Shown here: positions 24,438 to 35,167 of the stretch, piece by piece | Numbering within the stretch: the stretch's first letter is position 1 | Layout of the letters: each line of letters opens with the position of its first letter | From: Phytophthora sp. 'mugwort' | Taxonomy: Eukaryota > Oomycota > Peronosporomycetes > Peronosporales > Peronosporaceae | Length of the DNA: 64,000 bases | Direction of reading: 5' to 3' | Assembly: GCA_033558025.1 (NCBI GenBank) | Contig: JAUCEF010000002.1 | Coordinates: 992,001-1,056,000 of the forward strand | Position numbers and translations under genes: made by a program | The notes under the pieces: generated by a model | The model's input: only the letters and a program-made list of their open reading frames with translations | Databases searched by the model: none | What the model was told of the DNA's origin: nothing

Positions 24438-25822
24438 CCCATGCTGTATGATATTGTATATTGTACCTGCTTGTCAAGTGGTTCGGATGGAGACAGTTTT
24501 TGCCAACACAATTTTCTGGGACCCAGATTATGTTAATGACCTCAAACTTGAGGCTGATAGCTATGGCATGTCACTCATTTTGCCTGCGCTAAACAGTGGA
24601 GCGCTCACTGGCCCGAGTTGGGTTGGAGTGCTGTCGAAGCTAATTCAGGATCTCAAGCTGGAAATGGTGGAACCGTTGAGCGACTCAGCTACGGACTTAA
24701 CTACTCAACCAGCACCTATTGATGAAGACGTGGCCATGAAGGAATCTTGCGATAAAGCTTTGGTCGCGTCGCCACCGCGGAAGTGCTCGATATCCTCTTC
24801 GTCCACGTCAATCGCAGTGGACCCTCGCGCAACACTGTATTATGCTGACCAGACTTCATATATAGCGAAGACCCGCGAACTGTGGTTTATGCAGTGCTTT
24901 TTAAGGCATCAACTCAGGCTTTCCCGGGATACATTACGGTGACACCGAAAAGCAACGTTGCAGTTGTGTCAGAGGATGCGTCTACGTATTTTCCGCTGGT
25001 GGACCGCCTTGCAATCGGCTCAGAAGGGTATTTTGCGACCGATTACAATCCTCAGACTCGTGAGATTCGGCTGGGTGAGTTCATGCAATGCGGGGCTTTA
25101 GCGCTCTGATGTCATAAAGTAAATTGGCTCGTCGTCATGCCTGTATCTGCAGATCGCGACTACGGTGGAAAAGAACCTGTCATGCTAAAGGCATATTTCG
25201 CAGGAGCGTTTTCTTCTCGGCTATATCCCTACGTTGCAGTCAAACGGATATGGGAGCGAGAGCCAGGCAACAAATACGAGGACCAAGCGAGCAGCGAGCA
25301 GGTTTGTTCTAGGTGTTGTTGATAACCTGTTAATTTGATCTCATGGTCTTCTGCATTGGCCATAGGAGTTGTTTCAAGACTACCAGTTCCTGGACCCAGA
25401 AAGCGAGTACGAGGTGGCCATTAAGTTTGGCCCGATATCGAACGGGAAGGATGCAAGAGCCATTGTTGCTGAGTGGAAGCCAGCCACTCAATCCCGAGAC
25501 ATCATTGCGTGAGTTCGGATGCATTGCGTCATCGCTGCGTGCGGCACGCTCGTACATAACGTGTCGTCATTGTGTACGGCTCGTGCGCATAGTGTCATCA
25601 CTGCGTGCAGGCATGACGTCACAGCGTGCTTTCACGGCGTACCGGGTCAACAACAGATCCAACGAGCGCAAAAGCAACTCGACATCATTAATCGCGCGGT
25701 TCTACCCGATGATATTGAGACTGCATATCGCGATCGTGCATGAACCATTATCAATAATTGCACTGATAAACTTTCCAGATTAGAAACTCTCAAAAGTGAA
25801 GACAAACGCCTGCAGCATTTGT
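24438..25822 (+). pseudogene. Intron-containing host-type gene fragment enclosed by Copia LTR sequence
   Basis: The + strand reads as ordinary protein: DPDYVNDLKLEADSYGMSLI, later RTVVYAVLFKASTQAFPGYI (24882 onward), RDYGGKEPVMLKAYFAGAFS and ELFQDYQFLDPESEYEVAIK. Two canonical introns restore frame exactly: 25075-25152 (GTGAGT...TGCAG, 78 bp) and 25302-25365 (GTTTGT...CATAG, 64 bp). A frameshift near 24865 breaks the first exon. Coding-like sequence (RAQKQLDIINRAVLPDDIET) resumes after the LTR piece at 25660-25740 and possibly to 25822. I do not recognise the family. The N-terminus is missing. Confidence 0.6.
25479..25652 (-). repeat. Copia LTR, 5' part (TGTTGA end)
   Basis: The reverse complement starts TGTTGACCCGGTACGCC and matches 33378-33590, including the tgacgtcatgcc and tgatgtctcgg blocks. 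It lies between exons of the gene fragment 24438-25822, and its first 30 bp on the + strand read in frame with the exon before it. Confidence 0.75.
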
Positions 25823-26401
25823 AAGAAAAAGAATGCGGCATCTACTTCTTACTTCGCTCAAAATAAAAAAATCCATCTTAATCAGCTTCAGAGTTTTATC
25901 TCTGAGGCTTGTTTTGCTTCATGTTGCTAAGGCCTCGCGGGTTAGACAAAAGTGGGTTAGACAAAAGTGTTCGAGTTATGGCTGGACTAATTGATAAACT
26001 GCCGTTGGCTTGTAGTGGTCTTCATCGATATGAACTGGCGATTCAATAGTCAACATACTCGATATCCATAGCTGCTATATACATCGTTAAAGCTTCAAAT
26101 TATTAACGAAATTATCTGTAACATATTTGACATAATGTAGAAACGATGTGAATATTTCATGTTGTTCATGTGTCGTTTCGGCAATTGACGCTTACCGCGT
26201 ATCGGCTCACCATGACTATCTCTTCAGTGTTATTATTCTATATCTACAAGTCTCAAAAACAATTTGTGTCCCTGGCAAAAAAAAATCACCGTCTAAGCAC
26301 TCTGTTCTTCTAGCCACCGTCTGTGTTTCAGCAATCAAATGTAAGCATGGCGATTTGCAGCAGAATATTTGCCATCGCAATCGCAATTGAATCGAGTTGT
26401 T
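25823..26401. other. No gene seen
   Basis: AT-rich spacer between the trapped gene fragment and the Tc1/mariner element. Confidence 0.5.
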
Positions 26402-26640
26402 TGCATTGCCGGTCACAATAAGCCGGCCACCCACGTTTTGGGTGGTAACTCTGTCAATATTTGGTTGTATAGGCTGAGCTTTTGATATGTTGTTCGTGCT
26501 GCCCTATACAATACGATGTTTGTGTTAGCATCCCGATTTTTGCGGGATGTAGCATAGCTCCCATACAACTTTCCCTTGAGTGTGCCAGTCCAAACTTCCG
26601 GCCACACCGATCCCATACAAAAACATATACTAATCTTAAG
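26402..26640 (+). repeat. Left long terminal inverted repeat of the Tc1/mariner element
   Basis: Reverse complement of 27925-28158 with scattered mismatches; includes ggtcacaata near the outer end. Confidence 0.75.
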
Positions 26641-26688
26641 ATGGGTACAGGCCGTACGTATCAGTTGTGAGTTTTTTTCGCTCTTATT

Positions 26689-27801
26689 CTAGATCACCTC
26701 GATGCACCTACGCGGCGTTGAGTAAATGAGCTTTGTGAGCGTCGTCCGCTCAATCGAAGACCATGCGTCGAGGATAGCTTCTGTTAGCTCGACTACATTA
26801 CAGTACTGTTTTCCGGTAGGGTAGACCTCGCGCGCTAGTAGAGCCCAGAGATTCTCAATTGGGTTGAGATCTGGGGAACGAGCTGGCCAGGCAAGCAACG
26901 AGACGGTCTTGCGCTAAAAAAAATCCGGTGTCTCTCGCGAGGTGGGTATGGACGCGTTGTCCTGCTGATACACAAACTCAGCGCCATAGTGTAGATGAGC
27001 AAAGAGGAGCAAGTACTCGGACGCAGTATATACATAGTGCGCCGAGGATTGCCGCCCCACGAGCACTGCCAGCTTCATCTTGCCCTTGCTGCTGAAGCCA
27101 CCCCACACCATTACTGAGCCTCCGCCATTTTGCCGTATAACCGTCCTGCGCGGCGGGCGGCGCACGTCGTGCCAGTACTTCTGCAATCCATCCGACCATC
27201 TATATTAGGTTTTTTCATCAGAAATAATGATTGAATCTCTTGCCTCATTTGAGCTAATCACCATGTCCTTGGCCCACGCCAGTTGTGCCTCCTGTGCGCC
27301 GCTGTGAGAGCAAGGGTGTTCTCCATCTTCGAGTAGATGAGCCAGACAACACCAGCCAGCAGACACGGATCGTCCACACGGAACATACGTGCAGGCGCAG
27401 TCGGTCTTGAGCTGCGCGGCCGAGAAGTCCCCCGAGGCGGCCTTACGAAGAAGCCGTCGGGCTAGCCGTCCGGGACGATGAGCTTGCGACCTGCACCCGC
27501 GCAGGTCGCAAGCTTGAGCCAGACAACACCAGCCAGCAGACACGGATCGTCCACACGGAACATACGTGGAGGCGCAGTCGGTCTTGAGCTGCGCGGCCGA
27601 GAAGTCCCCCGAGGCGGCCTTACGAAGAAGCCGTCGGGCTAGCCGTCCGGGACGATGAGCTTGCGACCTGCGCGGGTGCAGGTGCGTGGCCTTGGTAGCA
27701 GCACTCGCTCTATAGCGTCTCTGGAACGCTCGACCTTTCTTGCAATCGATCGATAGTCCAGTTTCTCTGAGGCCTTGAAATTCTCCCGCGTTCTTCGTCA
27801 C
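26689..27801 (-). pseudogene. Tc1/mariner (DD34E) transposase remnant
   Basis: Minus-strand frames show the catalytic blocks in order: first Asp in IIISDEKT (near 27205-27228), WHDVRRPPRRTVIRQNGGGS (27120-27180), second Asp in VYQQDNAS (near 26960), and SPDLNPIENLW carrying the third acidic residue (near 26850-26880). The frame ends at 26689 after TPRRCIEVI. Frame breaks occur near 27205 and 26915. The N-terminal DNA-binding part is distorted by an in-frame 177-bp tandem duplication, so this copy cannot be active. It would catalyse cut-and-paste insertion at TA. Confidence 0.75.
27339..27671. repeat. Two-copy direct repeat inside the transposase
   Basis: Copies 27339-27494 and 27516-27671 are 156 bp each and almost identical (one difference seen: acgtgcagg against acgtggagg). 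The period of 177 bp is a multiple of three, so 59 residues are duplicated in frame on the minus strand. A 14-bp palindromic pair (27481-27494 and 27501-27514) sits at the junction. Confidence 0.85.
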
Positions 27802-27924
27802 TAAGCCAAGGCGCCATGCATTAAAAATCCAACTGATCTAGCTGCCGACTCATGCTGCAGAAGTCGTAGCAAGTTACAATCGGGAACGGGTGGACGTCCC
27901 GAACCATCAGTTACAGATCTATAA

Positions 27925-28158
27925 TCATTCTGTCAATATATGTATTTGTATGGGATCGGGGTGACCGGAAGTTTGGACTGGCACACTCATGGAAAGTTGT
28001 ATGGGAGCTATGCTACATCCCACAAAAAGCGGGATGCTAACAAACATCGTATTGCACCGGGCATCAAGAACAACATATCAAAAGCGCAGCCCAGACAACC
28101 AAATATTGACAGAGTTACCACCCAAAAGTAGGTGGCCGGTTTATTGTGACTGACAGTG
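27925..28158 (-). repeat. Right long terminal inverted repeat of the Tc1/mariner element
   Basis: Reverse complement of 26402-26640; the outer end reads tattgtgactgacagtg and then TA. Confidence 0.75.
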
Positions 28159-29639
28159 TAGTCATTCTTTAGAAGTTGCTTATTTGCCTTATAATATTCC
28201 TTATTGTAGGTTTTAATGCTCTCTATACTACTTGCTCGATAATCCTTTTGCGCAGCTGATCTGTCGTAACGCATTATTCTTACTCACTGCTGTTTTATTA
28301 AATTTTGCAATCCAAAGCTGTTCATACGCTTGAAGATGCTTTTGATCTACAACATCATACTCCTTCACGAGAGTGATCTTGAAATTATCAATTCCATGAG
28401 TTTGAGAGTATGGAAAATTGAGATATGTGTATGTTTGCCTTCGAGCCAGCGTCGAATGTTATTTTTGTGACCTTGCCAACGCCATGACAATTTGTTGAGA
28501 GTGGAACCAAAGAGCATAGTCAGTTTCGAGATGAATGATTCTGTAGACTCGGTCGGTCATTTTCTTTCTCAAATTGGATTTCCAGTTTTTATAGCTTCTA
28601 TATATTGATGTATATATATTTATCAGAAATAAAAAAAATGCGAAAGTTCCGAGGATCCAGAACCGGGTTCCGAACTGGTTCCAAAATGATGTCGTACTTG
28701 CTATAGTTGCTGTGATGCTTCAATTCTGTAATGAATTGCAACTAATTGGCGAATTATGGATCTTCGGGTTCCGAAATTTTCGGAACCAACTTTTAATAAC
28801 TAGAAGGGCTGTGGTTAAGTTGACATCTGCTGTTGGTGCTTGGGTTCCGAGGTTCCTAAATATTATATATATATAAATAGGAATTATAGAAGGGGGGTAT
28901 ATAAAGGAGAAAGAAGAGACAGAGAGACAGTGCTGGATCTGGTTTTTTTTACTTAGGAACTTAGTCCCGCATTGTGTATAAAACCTATCATGATGACAAT
29001 TGTTGATGTTATATCGGTTTTATGACTTGGAACCGGTTAAAATCAGATTTCGGAACTTTGGAACTACTGGATTTAGATAACTACAATCACTCTGATGATC
29101 CCTCGTTTAGAGTGACAGTTCTGAGAATTCCTGAGGATTCACCTTAGGATCTGGTAACTTCGCGCGTTCTTTCTCTTGGCGTACGCTGGTGGACGGACTG
29201 TATTGATTACGTTACATCGTCCGCTTAACCTGTGCATAAAATGGCATCTAGAGTACCCCTAGACCCCCTTAGAGACCACTTTAATGTACCATTTAGTATC
29301 ACCACTGGGGTGAGGTTTGCTGAATTTGTCTGGACAATCATCGCAAGCCCGACATATATAATACGTAAGCACCGCTTCGTTTCAATAAACACATTATTGG
29401 CTCCCACTCAGTATACGAGTGCCGATAGTATAGTACGCACTGGGGACGTGTAGCGATATGTTAACAGCCTAGTGAGTGGTATAGCCATCGAACAGTTTCA
29501 CCTCAGTCGGAAGTGTGTGGAGTCGCACGGCTTGAGCTTCGCACTACGATCGACGCAAGAAGCAACTTAATTCTCTTTTTGTCTCCATGAACATTCCCCC
29601 CATATCGAATTATTGAGAAACGGGATAGGCTATCGAGAG
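28159..29639. other. No gene seen; GGTTCCGAA-rich repeat-like stretch
   Basis: Between about 28650 and 29060 words such as 'ggttccgaa' and 'ggaacc' recur on both strands in AT-rich DNA, suggesting an old repeat. At 29230-29450 an AATAAA (near 29386) lies in sequence that might be a lone LTR. No coding frame is supported. Confidence 0.4.
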
Positions 29640-29649
29640 AGCCAAACGA

Positions 29650-32600
29650 GGGGAGATGGAAGACGGCGTAATCATGGCCAAGCACCTGGACAACTTCGAC
29701 GAGCTCATTGTGGGGCTGCAGACCCTGGGAGAACCGCTCGACGAGGCTCGTCAGCTCGTCAGCTCGTCATTTTGGTGAGCAGCCTGCCCACGGAGTATGA
29801 GTTGATCTGCTCGATCGCGGAGACCTCGAAGGACGCCACGTTGATCGAGGTGAAGAAGAAGCTGCTCAAGGAGTACGAGCGCCTCGACAAGAATGAAGGT
29901 GCTGAGCGCGCGCTGAAGGCCACTGCGAACGGCGGGAAGTTCAAGAACGTGAAGAACTTCAAGGGTGGCAAGGGCTACCGAGCAAACAAGAACGTCGGCT
30001 TCAAGGGCAAGTGCCTCAAATGTGACCAGGTGGCCACATGAAGCGGGACAGCCCGAACCCGAACTCGGGCAACGATGATGACGCGGTCTTCGCCGTTGGA
30101 AAGAGTCGATCGGCTCAATGATTGATCGACAGCGGTGCGACGGCAAACATGACGCCCCACCGCGATGACTTGTTCGAATACCAGAACCTCGACACGGACA
30201 GCGAGGTGACCATTGCGGAAGGTAAGAAGATCCGCGTGGTGGGAATGGGGTCGGTGCGCCTGACGGGCATCGAGGGCACGCGCATCAAGATGGTGGATGT
30301 GCTCCACATCCTCGGCCTGGAACGACATCTGCTGTCGGTCGGCAAGTTGGCCGAGCGCGGCATGAGCGTGGAGTTCCAGCAGAAGTCGTGTACAATTTGG
30401 AACAAGTCGAAGGCGATCGCGTCGGGAAAGAAGGTCGGGATGGCCTACGTGCTCGACTGCGAGAAGGACATGGCGCACTACGTCGAATACACCGGGATCG
30501 ACAGTGAGTGGGAGTTGTGGCACGCGCGGATGGGTCACTTGAACAAGGACGCGCTGGCGAAGACGCAGCGCGCCACCACCGACATGCCCATGGCGATCCG
30601 GAAGCCCATGGCGCTGTGTGGAGGGTGCATGACGGGAGAGCAGTCGGTCGCCCACTTCCCGTTGCGCTCGCTGTCGAAGACGACGAAGGTGTTGCAGCTG
30701 GTATACACGGACGTCGTGGGGCCCATGAAGACCAAGTCGAAGGGCGGAGCTCGGTGCGTGCTCACGTTTGTTGATGACTACTCCAAGTATGTGGTGGCGT
30801 ACTTCATCACCTAGAAGAGCGAGGTGCCCATCAAGTTCAAGCCGTTCATGAACTTGTATGAGAACCAATGGGGGGAGCGCATCAAGTGTCTGCGATCAGA
30901 CAACGGCACCGAGTTTATGAACAAGGAGATGGGCAAGATGTGCGAGTTGAACGGGATATTGCACCAAAAAACCGTGCCATATAATCCGCAGCAGAACGGC
31001 GTGGGGGAGCGCATGAACCTCACGATCATGGAGAAGGCCCGGAGCATGTTATAATACAAGGGCGTCACGACGATGTGGTGGGCCGAGGCGGTCAGCATGT
31101 CGGTATACTTGATCAACCGGTCAACGAACAGCACGCACCCGAATATAACGTCATACGAGTTGGCGTTCAAGGACAAACCCCGTTTGGACCACTTGCGTGT
31201 GTTTGGTTCGATCGGGTTCGACCACATCGATAAGTCAAAGCGCACCAAGTTAGAGCCGAAAAGCGGGCTACCGTGGTATGATTTGGAATCAAACAAGGTG
31301 AAGCTCGATGAGCGCGAGGTGAATGACATCTACGACTCGGCGCCAACTAAGAGCACGACGGTCATCCATTCGATGGAGAACGTAGATGAAGTCGTGCAGC
31401 ATGAACAAGAACAACAGCCAGCTGATGAAGCACCGATGGGATCGGTGAAGGGGGGGGGGGGCATGTGGAAGTCACGAACATGCCCGAGGCCGAGCAGGAC
31501 GACTCCAAGAGAGGTGAGCTGGCGCCATACCCAAGTACGCCAGGGGCATCCTTCAGTGACAACATAGTCTTCCACCCGGACCCGAGCATGACCGGCGTGC
31601 AGGCGAGCCGGTACTTGTACTTGGAGACGGTCGCAACGACGAAGCTGATACAAGGTCAACGACGAGGATGACCCGGACAACGACGATCACTTCTGGCCAC
31701 GGTCGCCTACGAGGCCTCGAGTTGACGAAGACGGTCTTCTCGCTGAAGCTGTACTGGCTTACGCTGCTAGTGTGGGAAACGCTGACGACGCGCCCACCTC
31801 CTACCCGCAGGCCATAAAGCGCGACGAGGCATCGGACTGGGTCAAGGCGATGAACTCCGAGCTGAAGGCCCACGTGGACAACGACGCATGGACACTTGTC
31901 CGACGGACGTCTGATGCCCGACCGATTGGGTGTCGATGGGTGTTCGCTAACAAGCGGAATGAGCACGGCCGAGTCGTGTGGTACAAGGCCCGACTGGTGG
32001 CGAAGGGCTTCAAACAAAGGGCTTCAAACAGAATTTCGGCGTGGACTTCTTCGAAACCTACTCGCCCGTCGCCAACATGAACTCGATCAGGGCTATGCTG
32101 TCCCTGGTAGTCACGAAGGCCTACGTTACCGAGCAGCTGGACGTGGACACAGCATTCCTGAACAGTGACCTAAAAGAGCAAGTGTACATGGAGGTGCCAT
32201 ACGGCATCCAGAACGCGGGTAATAGGATGTGCAAGTTGGTCAAGGCGATCTACGTCCTTAAAAAGGCTGCGAGCGCGTGGCACGGGACGATCCACGCGGT
32301 GTTCATGAAGATCGGATCCCGCAGCTGTGGGGCAGACCAGTGCGTCTACGTGAAGGGCACCAAGAACAACTACATGTACGTCTGCTTGTACGTGGACGAC
32401 ATGATCATCGCCGGCAAGACTAACAATGGGATCAACGAGGTCAAGATGGCGTTCAAGAGTGCGTTCAAGATGAATGAGCTGGGCGAGGTCAAGTTCATCC
32501 TCGGCATGGAGATCGATCATGACCGAACGGCAAGCACGCTGATGATCAAGCCGATGCGCTACGTCGACGGTATCGTGAACCGGTTCAACCGGCAGGACGC

Positions 32601-33364
32601 CAAGGCGGGGCGAACCCGTGAGAGACGGGGATGAAGTTGTCGAAGGCACAGTCGCCGACCACGGATGCAGAACGCGAGGACATGCGGGCCAAGCCGTATA
32701 GGTCGTTTATCGGGTGCTTGTTGTACATCACGACCTGTACGCGCCCGGACGTGGCGTAGATCATCACGCAGTTGTCGCGGTTCTTAGAGAATCCGGGGCA
32801 GCAACGCTGGAAGGTTGCTATTCGCGTGCTCCGCTACCTGAAGAGTACGAAGGAGCTCGGCATCGTCTACAACGGCAACGACGGGAACATCAAGTTGGAG
32901 GCGTCCACAGACGCGGACTGGGGCAGCAACCTGGACGACCGCCGCTCGGTGTCCGGCATCATGATTATGATTGGCGGCGCGCCGGTCGTGTTCAAGGCGA
33001 AGTACTAACGCACTGTTCGGCAGAGGCGTAGTACATGGCGTTAAGCCTATGCACGCAAGAAGTACTGTGGACCCGGGCCATGCTGAAAGACCTTGGTCAC
33101 GAGCAAGTGGGAGCAACGCAAGTTTGGGAGGACAACCAGGGTGTAATTGCGTTGGCGAACAACGCGAGATACAACGCGCGGACCAAGCACATCGACATCC
33201 GGCACCATTTCATCCGCGAGAACGTAGCGCGGGACATCCTCACGGTAGCCTACGTTGAAACGGAGGACCAACCCGCGGACATGCTCACGAAGGCGTTTCG
33301 GACCAAACAACTCAAGTATCTGCTCGACGTGAGCGGTGTCCGCTCCAAGCCCGCTCAGCATTAG
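29650..33364 (+). pseudogene. Copia Gag-Pol, disabled copy
   Basis: Similarity begins within Gag (VIMAKHLDNFDELIVGLQTL). The zinc knuckle is cut short by a deletion near 30025 (KCLKCDQ then a break). Protease (MIDSGATANMTPH) starts at 30122 and integrase follows (VDDYSKYVVAYFIT) to a stop at 30812-30814. A second stop lies at 31052-31054. An internal deletion near 31262-31290 and a G-run near 31450 disturb the integrase end. RT (DTAFLNSDLKEQVYMEVPYG, YVDDMIIAG) continues to about 32630, and RNase H (32772-33008) ends in a stop just before SSAEAEY. The last piece ends with a TAG at 33362-33364. Nothing here can be translated as one protein. Confidence 0.85.
32003..32030 (+). repeat. 14-bp tandem duplication causing a frameshift in the RT region
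   Basis: AAGGGCTTCAAACA occurs twice in a row (32003-32016, 32017-32030). The intact copy has a single corresponding unit. Adding 14 bp shifts the frame. Confidence 0.85.
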
Positions 33365-33377
33365 CGGCGAGTGGGTG

Positions 33378-33762
33378 TGTTGACCTGGTACGCCGTGAAA
33401 GCACGCTGTGACGTCATGCCCGCACGCAGTGATGACACTATGCGCACGAGCCGTACATAGTGACAACACGTTGTGTACGAGCGCGCCGCACGCAGCGATG
33501 ACGCAATGCATGCGTCCCGGATGCATCGGAGACGCAATGCACCCGGACTCACGCAATGATGTCTCGGTATTGTGTGGCTGGCGATCAAGCAGGGGGCAAA
33601 TGAGGACATGTGGCTGAACTCGATTGACAGAATTCTGGTCTGTGGATGGGGCGAAGTGGGTGGGTACAGGAAGCACAGGAAGAGTTCTGCAGGTTAGTGA
33701 GACAGCTAAGTCAATAGAGCTCACTTTGGTTTTTACCTCCCAATCCTCACTTGAACTAAACA
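33378..33762 (+). repeat. 3' LTR of the defective Copia copy
   Basis: Starts TGTTGACCTGG after a purine-rich tract (ggcgagtgggtg) and ends ...CTTGAACTAAACA, a 385-bp unit with TG...CA ends. It has the same layout as the intact element's LTR but clearly diverged in the middle, and matches both LTR pieces at 24.3 and 25.6 kb. Confidence 0.7.
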
Positions 33763-33940
33763 TCTGTTCGTGCTGGCATACAGCCATATTTTTAATACCA
33801 TCAAGCCCACTGACAAACTCAAAGCATTCAAATTGTGTAATTAAGCGGCTGCATATATGTTCTCGAAAGTTGTCTATGTCGTATTGCATGTTATTCGATT
33901 ATATATAGAACTATATTTGTTCTTAATTTGTTTTTTACTT

Positions 33941-34252
33941 TCTTATACTAAAACTCAACGCTAAGTCGCTCCGTCCGTCTGTCACACCATAACGTGATTC
34001 TAGACGCAATCTCATTGGCTGCCGAGTGCAGCGAAGGCGGGGCCGCCGTTGGCTAAAATAACATGGCTGCCGAGCGCAGCGAAGGCGGCCCTTATTCGCT
34101 AAAACAATCTTTCGCCGAAGGCGGCCATTAATGGAAGTATAATTAAACGATTGGTTGAAAGTTAATATATAATTTTATGTGGGTCCGACGGGCTTTCAAT
34201 ATACTGGGACCAAAACTAAACCCACTGCCGCGTAGCGGCGGTGCTCGGCTAG
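33941..34252 (+). mobile_element. Short non-autonomous Helitron-like element
   Basis: The 3' end shows a GC-rich hairpin (GCCGC-gta-GCGGC, near 34227-34239), then about 10 nt, then CTAG (34249-34252) followed by T. The proposed 5' end begins TCTTATACTA (33941), and a CGTCCGTCTGTC block follows near 33970. Helitrons end in CTRR with a hairpin 10-12 nt upstream and start with TC. No Rep/helicase gene is present. Inside, a 24-bp unit (gctgccgag-gcagcgaaggcgg) repeats at 34017 and 34065. The preceding base is T rather than the expected A, which weakens the 5' end. Confidence 0.5.
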
Positions 34253-34437
34253 TTAATATCAGTATTAACGTCTACAATTATTACTCTCGACTGGTTCCTC
34301 ACAAATTTGGTTTTAGCAACATAGAAGTTAGTTTGGAGGGTCGACTCAAGTAAATTAACAAGATCTTGATACGTTATCATTATATGAATAGATAGATAAG
34401 AAAATCATTCACGTGATTGTTTACGTTATTGGCCATA

Positions 34438-34710
34438 CTACCATACATATTTTTTTGAGAGCCAGTAAGCTGTGTAAGGATGTTGACCATCAATCGGTCC
34501 GTGCCGCTTATAGTAACGTTCTCTTCGTTTCATATCTTTGTGATCATATTCACGGTATGCTTTTAAATTTGTGCGATCTTGATATTGCTGATAAGTCTCA
34601 CCACTGCCCTTAATGGCTCCAAACGATACGATTCTGTCATCACTAAGCAATGCATCATATTTTTTCTCTTTGCGCTTTGAAACGCGGAATTTATAGCTTA
34701 GGACTTGCAT
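34438..34710 (-). CDS. Small conserved viral-type protein (DUF5754-like), intact frame
   Basis: A 90-aa frame runs from ATG at 34710 to a stop at 34438. It carries YDALLSDDRIVSFGAIKGSG, an aromatic middle (YQQYQDR), a basic YDHKDMKRRERYYKRHG block and a W-K-Y-W-rich end (WLSKKYVW). This pattern, a small basic protein with 'V-x-F-G-A' and 'RR-x-R-Y-x-x-R-H', is found in large DNA viruses, virophages and Polinton-like viruses. Its function is not established. The start lies just 9 bp below the stop of the protease relic at 34719, so the two genes were probably adjacent and co-oriented. Unlike its neighbours it has no stop or frameshift. Confidence 0.55.
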   Translation of the reverse strand: MQVLSYKFRVSKRKEKKYDALLSDDRIVSFGAIKGSGETYQQYQDRTNLKAYREYDHKDMKRRERYYKRHGPIDGQHPYTAYWLSKKYVW

Positions 34711-34718
34711 TCTCTATA

Positions 34719-35101
34719 TTACACATGCGATTTTTCAAGCTGCTTGAATAGCTTGTAGAACTCGTCTTCTTTTCCATGTTACAAGTAGTGAGGCCAAAGC
34801 ACGCAGTATTGTCCACAGTGCCGGAAACGTGGGTCTTGAATGTCAATCTCGTGATAGGCATAATCTTTTGGAATGAGGCGAGGTCTTGGTAGGCCAAGAG
34901 GATCAAAGTAGCGCTTGTCTTTGTTAGAAACTGCGAGCCAATGGGTGCCGCCGATTTGAGGCGTACCCATGTTGATAATACCGTAGTCTTTGTTTTTGTC
35001 TAGATTCTCTTTGAAATGATTTGATCAACTCCTAGATCTTTCGCAAGACGCAATAGCTGATCATCGGTTGTGCGAGAGAGCTTAATTTTTTTAACGCTCA
35101 T
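34719..35101 (-). pseudogene. Adenain-like cysteine protease (virion maturation protease), broken
   Basis: The ATG at 35101 starts MSVKKIKLSRTTDDQLLRLA. The catalytic blocks lie at 34790-34950: the His in GTHWLAV, then YFDPLGLPRP, then the Cys region CGQYC. The spacing and the H-W ... C-G-Q pattern fit C5-type proteases of adenoviruses, Polintons and virophages, which cleave capsid precursors. An in-frame stop after SKRI (near 35000) and at least one frameshift (383 nt in total) inactivate it. The typical length of 150-200 aa is not quite reached. Confidence 0.6.
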
Positions 35102-35167
35102 TTAAATTATTTTCGCTCGAGCTATATATTTGTCTAATATAAGACTGCTAAGCTTAATAATGTCTAC

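Larger units (their letters stand above)
26402..28158 (-). mobile_element. Tc1/mariner transposon with long inverted repeats, inactive
   Basis: Inverted repeats of about 235 bp (26402-26640 and 27925-28158) enclose a minus-strand transposase relic of the DD34E type. The repeats share long blocks such as gggagctatgctacatccc and its complement. A TA follows the right end at 28159-28160, as expected for this superfamily; the left TA is not preserved. Confidence 0.8.
29640..33762 (+). mobile_element. Defective Copia retrotransposon, same family as the intact element
   Basis: Gag through RNase H matches the intact element at 37.6-42.3 kb very closely at protein level. The 5' LTR and the start of Gag are missing; a 3' LTR is present at 33378-33762. 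Multiple stops, deletions and a small tandem duplication disable it. Confidence 0.85.

Noticed and set aside
29230..29450. Possible solo LTR
   Set aside because: An AATAAA and mixed composition are not enough; no TG...CA ends with target duplication could be fixed.
29975..30868. Minus-strand frame of 297 aa
   Set aside because: Antisense shadow of the disabled Copia copy's protease-integrase region.
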